Positions 8,091-15,060 of a stretch of 64,000 nucleotides of DNA are shown here, piece after piece. The position numbers were made by a program, and so were the translations under genes. Source of the DNA: Lysobacter sp. (GTDB lineage Bacteria > Pseudomonadota > Gammaproteobacteria > Xanthomonadales > Xanthomonadaceae); the NCBI GenBank assembly GCA_019634715.1, contig JAHCAU010000018.1, forward strand, positions 60,620 to 124,619, given 5' to 3'. A model generated the notes under the pieces. That model was not told the DNA's origin and made no database searches. It saw only the letters and a program-made list of their open reading frames with translations. How positions within the stretch are numbered: position 1 is the first letter of the stretch; every line of letters starts with the position of its first letter.

Positions 8091-9971
8091 TCATGCGTTC
8101 TCCTCGCTGCCTGCCGTCCGATACGCCTGATGCGGATGGTTGGGCTGGTCGGGCCGGGTGTAGGCCAGCACGCCGGCATTTACCAGCGGGCGCAGGTACC
8201 GCGTGCCGAGGTAGTCGGCAGTACGATCGAACAGCCCGGCCAGCTCCGAAGCCTGCCACTCGCGGTGCCGGCACAGTGCGACGATGGCCTCGCGCACCCG
8301 GTCGGTTGAGCTGCGCTGTCCCAGCGCCGCGACCATCTGCTGGAGTTCGGGCGTCAGTCCCTGCCAGTGGGGGTTGCTGGATAGCGATGGAGGGTTACTG
8401 GATAAGGCGCCAGGGTTACTGGATAAGGCATCAGGCTTACTGGATAAGGCACCGCTCCCTTCGGAGCCCTGTTCAGGTTCAGTCTCACCCAGCAGCCAGG
8501 CCGTGGACTTGTAATACGTGGCCGACCCGCGCCCCTTCTGCTCCAGCAGCCCGGCATCGCGCAAGCGACGCAGGGCCTGACTCGCAGTCAGCGTATCCAC
8601 CCGGTTCAGGGCGCGATACATGGCGTTGTCGATGACGCCCTGCTCGCGGACAGCGACCAGCGCACGGGCTTCCTCATCGCTCAGGCGCAGGTCCTTGAAC
8701 CGCGAGAGCCACTGCACGGCTTCTTCATTGAGGAAATGCTGGAAGTAGTAGCGGGCCACGAACTTGTCGTCACCACGCTGCGATTCGAACAGCGGCGGCT
8801 CCAGCCCGGCGCCGATCATCATCTCGCGCATCACCCGGATGCCGCTGCCCTTGGTCTCGGCGAAGCGGGTGTCCAGCAGCACCGCCGCGATGCGCGGGTT
8901 GCGTGGCACCGACCCCGGCTCGCCCAGATGATCCGGCGACTTGAGCGAGTGCCCAGGATTGCTGATTTCGATCCGGTTGGAATACCGGATGATCTGGATC
9001 GGGCTGTGCGAGCGGTAGCTGCGGTGCATGACGGCGTTGACGATGCCCTCACGCAGCACGCGCTGCGGAATCAGCGGGCGGTCGGTCCGCTGCGCCTCGC
9101 CTTCGGCCAGGCCGAACGCCTTAGGCAGGTCGTCCAGCACAGCGGACAGCGCGCGGCGGATCGCACGGAACAGATAATCGCGAATCTCGACCGAATCGAA
9201 GCGGCGCTCCGGGTCGGGAATCCACTCCTTGCCCGGCACGCGGATGTAGTCGATGCGGGTCATCGGATACAGGCGACGCTGCGCCTGCGGCTTGCCCATC
9301 AGCATGATGCCGGCGACCGTCGGCACGCGGCCCGCGCCTACGCGGCGTACGCAGCCGATCGCCTCCAGCAGTTCGTCGTCGCTCCAGCGCAGTTCCTCGG
9401 CATCGGCATTGGCTTCGGCACGGGCGCGACGGTAGTCGGCGATGGCTTCGGCGGACAGGTCGTCCAGCGAGGCATCGGGGACGGCCGTGCAATCGAAACT
9501 CTCGACCTGCCGCCCCTGGTACAGCGCGAGCAGATCGTCCTCGGTGCATTGCTGGTCGGTGCTGCCGACACGGCGGTACGCGCCGCGCGGCAACCCGTGC
9601 TTCTTGAGGAAGACCGGCTTGTCGCCAGGCTGCGCTTCCGGCACGGTGACGACCAGGATGGTCTGGCCGCTCACCTGTTCGCTGGCGATCTGCACGCGCA
9701 CCGGCACGTTGAACTGCTCGCGGCACTGCGTGGCCAGCGCGGCGCTGAGCTGGTCCGGCTGTTCCACGCCGACCACCGCGTAGGGCGAGAACAGGTCGGA
9801 TTCGTCGCGGACGATGCCCAGCAGCAGCGTGCCGCCCTGCAACCCGGGCTCGTTGGCGAACGCGCAGACGGTTTCCAGCACTGACGGCCCGATCTCGCTG
9901 CCGCGCTTGGCCTCCAGGCGCTCGCTCTCGTCCAGCGTGTTGAGCAGTGCGAGGTAGTCGACGGCGTTCAT
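8091..9971 (-). CDS. AlbA_2/Schlafen-type ATP-binding protein with winged-helix C-terminus
   Basis: A 626-residue protein. The N-terminus (about 1-130) matches the AlbA_2 divergent AAA-4 domain: E(R/L)EAKRG, a conserved acidic/Lys pair, then ETVCAFANE and GGTLLLGI. The middle holds a GHKL/HATPase_c_4-like segment (REGIVNAVMHRSY, then RIEISNPG, then GSGIRVM). Winged-helix segments follow, one before and one after a low-complexity linker made of 7-residue repeats (ALSSNPG type, about 507-534). Proteins of this type are often called transcriptional regulators or ATP-dependent helicase-like proteins and recur in defence loci. The start overlaps the HNH gene stop (ATGA at 9968-9971). The role is inferred from context only. 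Confidence 0.82.
   Translation of the reverse strand: MNAVDYLALLNTLDESERLEAKRGSEIGPSVLETVCAFANEPGLQGGTLLLGIVRDESDLFSPYAVVGVEQPDQLSAALATQCREQFNVPVRVQIASEQVSGQTILVVTVPEAQPGDKPVFLKKHGLPRGAYRRVGSTDQQCTEDDLLALYQGRQVESFDCTAVPDASLDDLSAEAIADYRRARAEANADAEELRWSDDELLEAIGCVRRVGAGRVPTVAGIMLMGKPQAQRRLYPMTRIDYIRVPGKEWIPDPERRFDSVEIRDYLFRAIRRALSAVLDDLPKAFGLAEGEAQRTDRPLIPQRVLREGIVNAVMHRSYRSHSPIQIIRYSNRIEISNPGHSLKSPDHLGEPGSVPRNPRIAAVLLDTRFAETKGSGIRVMREMMIGAGLEPPLFESQRGDDKFVARYYFQHFLNEEAVQWLSRFKDLRLSDEEARALVAVREQGVIDNAMYRALNRVDTLTASQALRRLRDAGLLEQKGRGSATYYKSTAWLLGETEPEQGSEGSGALSSKPDALSSNPGALSSNPPSLSSNPHWQGLTPELQQMVAALGQRSSTDRVREAIVALCRHREWQASELAGLFDRTADYLGTRYLRPLVNAGVLAYTRPDQPNHPHQAYRTAGSEENA
8372..8455. repeat. 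Four in-frame 21-bp tandem repeats inside the AlbA_2 gene
   Basis: Four direct copies (plus-strand form GGTTACTGGATAAGGCxxCAG) begin at 8372, 8393, 8414 and 8435. The exact period of 21 bp keeps the frame and encodes a heptapeptide of the form ALSSNPG between winged-helix regions. Copies 2 to 4 are near-identical and copy 1 has diverged, so slippage could lengthen or shorten the linker without breaking the protein. Confidence 0.9.
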
Positions 9972-10531
9972 GTGGTCTCCCTCGGTTGAACCGGTGCAGC
10001 TCCTCTCGCTCGGGTCGCGCCCTTGGTCTTGATCATGCCGAATGTCTCGAGATGGCGGCGCAATGCATCGATCTCGGCCCGGAACTGCAGATACGTGTCC
10101 AATTGCGACGGAGACAAGCGGCTACTGAACTCGACCGCCTCGTAGGGGAACTGCTTGCGGTAAGCCTCGACCTTGTGCAGCAACACACCCAGGCGCTCGG
10201 GTGGCGGGCGATGCGGACTCGAACTGGCAACCCACACCTCGATGTCACGATCCTGCTTCGAGTCATCGCAGCGCGGGCAGGCCGGCACCAGATTGCCGGG
10301 CATCGTGTCCCCACCTCGCGAGACAGGGTGCAGATGGTCCCAGCGCTTCGGGTCGGGCGCTTCGCAGTAGAAACACCGCACAACACCATCCTGCTGGAAA
10401 TAGTCGAGGACGGGCTTGAGGTCGGAAGCCTTGCAGCGCGTTCCGAGCATCTTTTCCTTGACGGCCCGATCGATCATCGACAGCCCGAATCCGGCCGACA
10501 TCTTGCCTGGAAGCTTGGCCAGGTTCTTCAT
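9968..10531 (-). CDS. HNH endonuclease, embedded in the hsd operon
   Basis: A 187-residue protein with a clear zinc-ribbon HNH core. CFYC (about 57-60) is followed by WDHLHPVSRGGD with the catalytic His, then GNLVPACPRCDDSK with the second Cys pair and the distal Asn and Lys. The C-terminal third is helical and rich in charged residues. HNH proteins of this build nick or cut DNA using one divalent metal. Both ends overlap neighbours by ATGA: the start (10531) with the hsdS stop and the stop with the AlbA_2 start. It is therefore very likely translated together with the R-M subunits. Whether it partners HsdS or works with the AlbA_2 protein cannot be read from the sequence. Confidence 0.9.
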   Translation of the reverse strand: MKNLAKLPGKMSAGFGLSMIDRAVKEKMLGTRCKASDLKPVLDYFQQDGVVRCFYCEAPDPKRWDHLHPVSRGGDTMPGNLVPACPRCDDSKQDRDIEVWVASSSPHRPPPERLGVLLHKVEAYRKQFPYEAVEFSSRLSPSQLDTYLQFRAEIDALRRHLETFGMIKTKGATRARGAAPVQPRETT

Positions 10532-11874
10532 GCGGCCGCCTTGGCACCGACGAGACCGCGCACGTCGATCTTGCCGGTGACTGCTGCGGAGATGAGGGCC
10601 GAGCGATGCTCTCGCATCAGATTCATGGCTTTTTCGCACTCAGCTACCAATTCGTCGATCTTTTCGACCTCACGATTGATGTGCTCTGCGATCTGCTCCT
10701 GCTCTTCTTTAGGCGGGACCGGAAGTCGGACTCTTTTCAGATCGTAGATATTGACACCTCGTACAGCTGCGCCGAGGCTGCCACAGGCCAGCTCTTCACG
10801 GACCGCCGAGGCGAGGAGCGCCCATCTCACCCATGAAGCAGAATTTGCTCCGTCAACAGCGACTCTGGCCACATCTTGGGTGATATTTGAGCCTTCCATT
10901 TCCGCAGGCACTATCTCGCAATCGCCTATCGTGCCTCGAATCGCATAGACAAGATCACCTTTCCGGAGACGCGCGCGTGCATATGGGGCTTCAATTTCAG
11001 GCGTCGTTCGCGCCATTTCGCTCAAGCACATTCTGGAGGGCTTCACATTGCCGCCTTTCAAGATCGGCACACCTTCGCCAACATCCGGCCCAGGCAGCAC
11101 GATCCCGTACATGATCGGGCGATCTGGCTGGGTCAAGCACTTCAACGGCCGCAATTTCCAGTGCGATGGAATTTCACCTATCCATGCCACCCCTGAATCC
11201 TTCATCAGAACATCGGCATCAAGACCACGGGTTACAACATGCGAGATTACTGCCTGCCGTTTTTCGGCCAGCAGCGCCAGCAGCCTTTTCTGCTCGGCGA
11301 TCAGCGCATTGATCTTGGCGACTTCTCGATCAAGAAAATCAACGATAGTTCCTTGCTCATTTTTTGGAGGGCGCGGGAATCGATATTTACGCAGCTGTTC
11401 GGCCGTGAGATGCGCAATTGTCGACTGACCGTTATTCGTGAACACACCAGAATCACATGCCCACCGAAAAATATAGAACATGTATTTCGAAATTTCCTCT
11501 GCGCCGACAGGTCGAAGGCGGTGCAACGCCTTTTGAAATGCGACCGAACCATTAACCTGCTCAACAACGGCTGCTCGCCCAACCTCTCCACCCTCACAGA
11601 CCAAGAGATCTCCTGACCGTATTGTGTATCGATCAACCTCTCTCAGTTCGACATCCATTTCAGGCAAGTCGTCAAAGTTGACATGCCCCCATTGCACATC
11701 AATGTTCCGCAAATAAGGCATCAAGCTCTCTCCCGTGATACGACGAGTATCGAGCATCTTTCCAAGTTCGACTTCGTATCGGAGATACATCGGCGGAAGC
11801 TCCCAATGAGAAGGGATCTTGTCGACCCCTTCCACCTTGGCGACCTTATAGTCCTGATATTCAGGCAAGCTCAT
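10528..11874 (-). CDS. hsdS: Type I restriction enzyme specificity subunit
   Basis: A 448-residue specificity subunit with the two-fold layout of HsdS: a target recognition domain (about 15-190), a conserved helical spacer (PPKNEQGTIVDFLDREV then ALIAEQKRLLALLAEKRQAVI), a second recognition domain (about 245-395) and a second spacer (PPKEEQEQIAEHINREV then LMREHRSALISAAVTGKIDV). Each domain reads half of a bipartite DNA target, and the helices set the distance between halves. The ATG at 11874 overlaps the hsdM stop. The recognition domain around 11300-11700 is visibly richer in A and T than its neighbours, as expected of a domain exchanged by transfer. Confidence 0.95.
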   Translation of the reverse strand: MSLPEYQDYKVAKVEGVDKIPSHWELPPMYLRYEVELGKMLDTRRITGESLMPYLRNIDVQWGHVNFDDLPEMDVELREVDRYTIRSGDLLVCEGGEVGRAAVVEQVNGSVAFQKALHRLRPVGAEEISKYMFYIFRWACDSGVFTNNGQSTIAHLTAEQLRKYRFPRPPKNEQGTIVDFLDREVAKINALIAEQKRLLALLAEKRQAVISHVVTRGLDADVLMKDSGVAWIGEIPSHWKLRPLKCLTQPDRPIMYGIVLPGPDVGEGVPILKGGNVKPSRMCLSEMARTTPEIEAPYARARLRKGDLVYAIRGTIGDCEIVPAEMEGSNITQDVARVAVDGANSASWVRWALLASAVREELACGSLGAAVRGVNIYDLKRVRLPVPPKEEQEQIAEHINREVEKIDELVAECEKAMNLMREHRSALISAAVTGKIDVRGLVGAKAAA

Positions 11875-13715
11875 TCTGCCAACGCCCCAAGCATTTTCAT
11901 GATGTTGGCCGACACCTGCCGCAGTTCCGCATCGATCTCCTCCAGCGGACGCGGGGGCTCGAACACATAGAAGTGACGATTGAAGGGAATTTCGTAGCCA
12001 ACCTTGCTCTTGCTCTCGTCGATCCACGCATCCTTCGCATGCGGCAGCACTTCACGCTCGAAGTAGGCCTGGATGTCTTCGCCCAGCGGAACGTTCTCGG
12101 TATTACGCAGGCTGCTGTCGGGCTGCGGCTGACCCTTCTGCTTGCCCTTCTGACCCAGCACGACCTTGCCCTTCTCGTCGCGCAGCGGGCGTTCCACGGT
12201 AATGGTGGTGTAGCCAAAGCTCTGGTTGGGGAAGCGCCGAGACAACGGGGCGCGCTTGCGCTTGCCGCCTTCGGGCACTTCGGGTTCCGGCTGACCGTCG
12301 CGCAGGACATGACGCCCCACTTCCTTGCCGTCCTTGTCGAACACGGTGACCACATCGGCCTCGGCGAAGTCACCAAACAGCTTCGTCACTTCGGCGATGT
12401 GCGCATCGGACATCTCTTTGCGCTTGCTGCCCAGCGACTTGCGCATCTTCTGCCAGAAGCCGCTGGCGTCGATCAACTGCACCTGCCCGCGACGATGCGC
12501 GGGCTTCTTGTTCGACACGATCCAGACATAGGTCGCGATGCCGGTGTTGTAGAACATGTCGGTCGGCAGGCCGATGATCGCCTCGACCAGATCGTTCTCC
12601 AGCAGGTAGCGGCGGATCTCGCTCTCGCCGCTGCCCGCGCCGCCGGTGAACAGCGGCGAGCCGTTGAGCACGATGCCGAAGCGACTGCCGCCCGTGCCGT
12701 TGACCACCGGCGACATCTTGGCGACCAGATGCAGCAGGAACAGCATGGAGCCGTCGGACACGCGCGGGAGGCCCGGGCCGAAGCGGCCGTCGAAGCCCTT
12801 CTGTTCGTGCTCCGCTCGTACGGTCTTCTCGACCTTCTTCCACTCCACGCCGAACGGCGGATTGGACAGCATGTAATCGAAGCGCTTGTGCGCGTGGCCG
12901 TCTTCGCTGAGGGTGTTGCCGAAAGCGATGTGGCTGACGTCCTGCCCACGGATCAGCATGTCCGCCTTGCAGATGGCATAGGACTCCGGGTTCAACTCCT
13001 GCCCGAAGAGGGTGAGGCGCGCGACCGGGTTGTGTTCCAGCAGATGCTCAGCCGCGACCGAGAGCATGCCGCCGGTACCGGCCGTGGGGTCGTAGAGGGT
13101 ACGAACGACATCGGTGCAGGGGGTCAGCACGTCGTCGTCCTCGATGAAGATCAGGTTGACCATCAGCCGGATCACTTCGCGCGGCGTGAAGTGCTCACCG
13201 GCGGTTTCGTTCGACAGTTCGGCGAACTTGCGGATCAGCTCCTCGAACACGTGCCCCATCTGCGCGTTATCCACGCGCTGCGGGTGCAGTTCGATGTTGG
13301 CGAACTTCTCGGTGACCAGATAGAGCAGGCCGGCCTTGTGCAGGCGCTCGATCTGGATGCCGAATTCGAAGCGGTCGAAGATGTCGCGGACCTCGGGCGA
13401 GAAGCCCTGCAGGTAGGCGTAGAGGTTCTGGCGGATGTGGTCCTGGTCGCCCAGCAGCGCGCGCAGGTCCATCTCGCAGGTGTTGTAGAACTTCTCGCCC
13501 GAAGCGCGGAGCAGGAAATGGTGCGGATCGACCCCGGCGGCGTCGCGCTTGGCCTTTTCCTTCAGCACCTTCGGCCGGGTGGGCGCGAGCACGCATTCGA
13601 GGCGGCGAAGCACGGTGAAGGGCAGGATGACCTTGCCGTATTCGGATTGCCTGTAATCGCCGCGCAGCAGATCGGCGACGGACCAGATGAAAGCGGAAAG
13701 CGAAGACTGATTCAT
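11871..13715 (-). CDS. hsdM: Type I restriction enzyme methylase subunit
   Basis: A 614-residue N6-adenine methyltransferase. It shows the AdoMet-binding motif I DPTAGTGG (about 209-216) and the catalytic motif IV NPPFG (285-289). The helical N-terminal domain (MNQSSLSAFIWSVADLL, FTVLRRLECVL) is typical of HsdM. I start at the ATG at 13715 because this N-terminus is the family's usual one; the open frame upstream continues into non-conserved sequence. HsdM2S methylates host sites and recruits HsdR. This is the first gene of the operon; its promoter should lie in the 500-bp island shared with symE, but I could not place it. Confidence 0.95.
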   Translation of the reverse strand: MNQSSLSAFIWSVADLLRGDYRQSEYGKVILPFTVLRRLECVLAPTRPKVLKEKAKRDAAGVDPHHFLLRASGEKFYNTCEMDLRALLGDQDHIRQNLYAYLQGFSPEVRDIFDRFEFGIQIERLHKAGLLYLVTEKFANIELHPQRVDNAQMGHVFEELIRKFAELSNETAGEHFTPREVIRLMVNLIFIEDDDVLTPCTDVVRTLYDPTAGTGGMLSVAAEHLLEHNPVARLTLFGQELNPESYAICKADMLIRGQDVSHIAFGNTLSEDGHAHKRFDYMLSNPPFGVEWKKVEKTVRAEHEQKGFDGRFGPGLPRVSDGSMLFLLHLVAKMSPVVNGTGGSRFGIVLNGSPLFTGGAGSGESEIRRYLLENDLVEAIIGLPTDMFYNTGIATYVWIVSNKKPAHRRGQVQLIDASGFWQKMRKSLGSKRKEMSDAHIAEVTKLFGDFAEADVVTVFDKDGKEVGRHVLRDGQPEPEVPEGGKRKRAPLSRRFPNQSFGYTTITVERPLRDEKGKVVLGQKGKQKGQPQPDSSLRNTENVPLGEDIQAYFEREVLPHAKDAWIDESKSKVGYEIPFNRHFYVFEPPRPLEEIDAELRQVSANIMKMLGALAE

Positions 13716-13888
13716 GATGTCCCGTGGTTGAAAACAACGGGAGGTTCCGCCTGAACCGTGCTTCGCCTCCCCTGGTCGGGAAGCATACGGCAGGTAGACA
13801 AGGGCTGGCGGTATCTCTTCGTGGCGCGCCTTGCGGACCCTGTCTGATTCGACGGCTTGCGGGGCTACCGTCGACTGGACCCCGCGCA

Positions 13889-13920
13889 CGGTCATTCGGT
13901 GCGCCGGGGCGCACCCTATG
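13889..13920. repeat. Dispersed palindromic repeat B, copy 1
   Basis: A 32-bp element built on GGTGCGC (13898-13904), a 4-nt loop and GCGCACC (13909-13915), then CTATG. A second copy at 14947-14978 matches at 29 of 32 positions. It lies just upstream of the symE promoter, between hsdM and symE. Confidence 0.75.
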
Positions 13921-13935
13921 CGTGATGTCGGCGGA

Positions 13936-13964
13936 TTGACCCCCTGCGCCCCCTGCCCTACAGT
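13936..13964 (+). promoter_or_regulatory. Strong sigma-70-type promoter reading toward symE
   Basis: TTGACC at 13936-13941 and TACAGT at 13959-13964 are separated by exactly 17 bp. The predicted transcription start is near 13971. The same -10 hexamer is seen upstream of the HU-like gene (51309-51314). Confidence 0.65.
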
Positions 13965-13970
13965 CGCGGC

Positions 13971-14034
13971 AGGTGCTGAACACACCTTCATTAGCTAGGC
14001 GGAATACCGCACCCGACAGGCAGGCGGTTTTTTT
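13971..14034 (+). ncRNA. Attenuator-like leader or short RNA of about 64 nt upstream of symE
   Basis: From the predicted start, the first hairpin is AGGTG (13971-13975) with CACCT (13983-13987). A second, ACCGC (14006-14010) with GCGGT (14024-14028), runs into seven T residues (14028-14034), an intrinsic-terminator layout. GCGG (13999-14002) can instead pair with CCGC (14007-14010), which would destroy the terminator stem. This can be read either as transcription attenuation of symE or as an independent short RNA. The terminator stem is only 5 bp with a long loop, so termination may be partial. Confidence 0.5.
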
Positions 14035-14047
14035 GCGCCCATCGTTT

Positions 14048-14184
14048 CCGCATGCGTGCATGCGGCGGGCAAGCTTCACCTATGGCCGGGTGTCCGCAGC
14101 GATACAAGACCCTCACGGGGAAACCTGCGGGCGGGCCTAGCACCGTGTTCAAGCACCCGGCCGCCCTCCCTTGAACAGGAGGGC
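14048..14184 (+). promoter_or_regulatory. Folded RNA leader of symE
   Basis: Downstream of the attenuator the leader can fold strongly. An 8-bp inverted repeat (14048-14055 with 14058-14065) comes first. A 9-bp stem follows (GGCCGGGTG 14084-14092 with CACCCGGCC 14154-14162), enclosing a smaller stem (CCGCA 14094-14098 with TGCGG 14126-14130) tipped by CCC/GGG. A last hairpin (GCCCTCC 14163-14169 with GGAGGGC 14178-14184) ends about 20 nt before the symE ribosome binding site. I cannot match this to a known RNA family from memory. Confidence 0.45.
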
Positions 14185-14216
14185 TCATTCGAACACTTCT
14201 CGCTAGGACAACTCAC

Positions 14217-14504
14217 ATGCCCAAGACCACCCGTCGGCGCGCTGCGCCGTCGCTTCCCGTGGCGGCTGCGCCGGCCGCCTGCCCTGCTTCCGATGCCTCG
14301 ACCGACGAGGCCCATCCGCAACGCCACGCCACCCTGTACGGCACCGCGCGCGACCTGCGTCGCGACGGGTTCCGCACGGGCACGCGGTGGTCGCCGGTGC
14401 TGCGCCTGAGCGGCCGGTGGCTGCAGCAGGCGGGGTTCGACATCGGCCAGCGCGTCCGCGTGCGCGTGGATGCGGGGCGGCTGGTGATCGAACCGGCGGG
14501 CTGA
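14217..14504 (+). CDS. SymE-family type I toxin-like protein
   Basis: A 95-residue protein. The C-terminal half (SPVLRLSGRWLQQAGF, then IGQRVRVRVDAGRLVIEPA) matches the SymE/AbrB-like beta-barrel of the SymE toxin family. The first 45 residues are basic and Ala/Pro-rich. In E. coli, SymE is an SOS-induced toxin whose mRNA is blocked by the antisense RNA SymR, and it sits beside the hsd/mcr restriction cluster; here it is divergent from hsdM. AGGA at 14205-14208 is a good ribosome binding site for the ATG at 14217. The long folded leader suggests post-transcriptional control. I see no clear LexA box, and the antitoxin RNA cannot be placed from sequence alone. Confidence 0.78.
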   Translation: MPKTTRRRAAPSLPVAAAPAACPASDASTDEAHPQRHATLYGTARDLRRDGFRTGTRWSPVLRLSGRWLQQAGFDIGQRVRVRVDAGRLVIEPAG

Positions 14505-14530
14505 CCGGCCGGGGACCGGCGCCCTGCCCG

Positions 14531-14566
14531 CCCGGCGATGGCGCTTCGGCCGCCATCGCCGGGCGT
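14531..14566 (+). terminator. Terminator of symE
   Basis: A perfect 13-bp stem (14531-14543 with 14551-14563, CCCGGCGATGGCG and its complement) with a 7-nt loop, followed by CGTTT. It starts 26 bp after the symE stop. The T-tract is short. Confidence 0.65.
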
Positions 14567-14568
14567 TT

Positions 14569-14890
14569 GAGGGGCGTGCGTGGCGGTGCGAGGGCCATGC
14601 GTGGCGAAAGAAGCGGCATCGATGGCGGTTTGAGGGGCAGCGTTACCCCTCGGAGGGCCGATGTTGCCTGTCGGAGGGGCAGCGATGGCCAGAAAAGCGC
14701 CATCGCCGGCCCTCGAAGGGGCACGTATGACGGTCGAAGGGCCGACGTTGCGCATTGAGGGGCGCACGCGTGGCGAAAAAAGCGGCATCGATGCCCGTTC
14801 GAGGGGCAACGGTGCCTGTCGGAGGGGCATGCGTGGCCTTTGGAGGGGCACGGGTGGCGCTCCGAGGGGCAACGGTGGGGTTTGAGGAAG
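14569..14890. repeat. Array of about 16 degenerate 21-bp tandem repeats
   Basis: An anchor of the form GAGGGGC recurs with a 21-bp period: 14569, 14590, (14611), 14632, 14653, 14674, (14695), 14716, 14737, then with small phase shifts 14757, 14801, 14822, 14843 and 14864. Brackets mark decayed copies. The rough consensus is GGAGGGGCAxxGxTGGCxTT. A longer segment also repeats (14598-14640 resembles 14766-14808, eight units apart). All frames change phase or stop within the array, so I do not call a gene in it. Confidence 0.85.
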
Positions 14891-14925
14891 AGCTCGGGCC
14901 TGAAGGCCCTCCTACAAAGCTGGGG
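14888..14925. repeat. Dispersed palindromic repeat A, copy 1
   Basis: A 38-bp element containing CTCGGGCCTGAAGGCCCTCC and ACAAAGCTGGGG; GGGCCT-GA-AGGCCC forms a small hairpin at 14896-14909. Copy 2 lies at 15728-15766 with one substitution and one inserted A. It directly abuts the 21-bp repeat array. Confidence 0.85.
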
Positions 14926-14946
14926 CGCGGCGGAGGACTCGTGGCT

Positions 14947-14978
14947 CGGTCGTTCGGTGCGCTGGAGCGCACCCTATG
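14947..14978. repeat. Dispersed palindromic repeat B, copy 2
   Basis: A 32-bp element with GGTGCGC (14956-14962), loop TGGA and GCGCACC (14967-14973), then CTATG. It matches the copy at 13889-13920 at 29 of 32 positions. The two copies bracket symE and its repeat array. Confidence 0.75.
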
Positions 14979-15060
14979 TGGTTGATCTGACAGGTGTTGC
15001 CGGCGGGGTGATTGCCTACACTGGGCCGGTTCGCCCGTGAGGGCCAAGGACAGGATGGTC

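Noticed and set aside
8372..8455. Possible CRISPR-like direct repeats
   Set aside because: The units are contiguous with no spacers and lie in frame inside a coding region.
11973..13754. A 593-codon plus-strand open frame opposite hsdM
   Set aside because: Same reason: hsdM motifs I and IV on the minus strand are decisive.
14084..14162. Integron attC-like site or tRNA-like fold in the symE leader
   Set aside because: No RYYYAAC/GTTRRRY core pair and no T-loop or anticodon arm could be found.
14213..14872. Long minus-strand open frame with MPLxxPx heptads across symE and the repeat array
   Set aside because: It is created by the 21-bp repeats and runs antisense to symE; no ribosome binding site, and the pattern is shared by several frames on both strands.
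14997..15022. Promoter TTGCCG/TACACT upstream of the lipoprotein gene
   Set aside because: The spacer is 14 bp, and no better -35 is in range.
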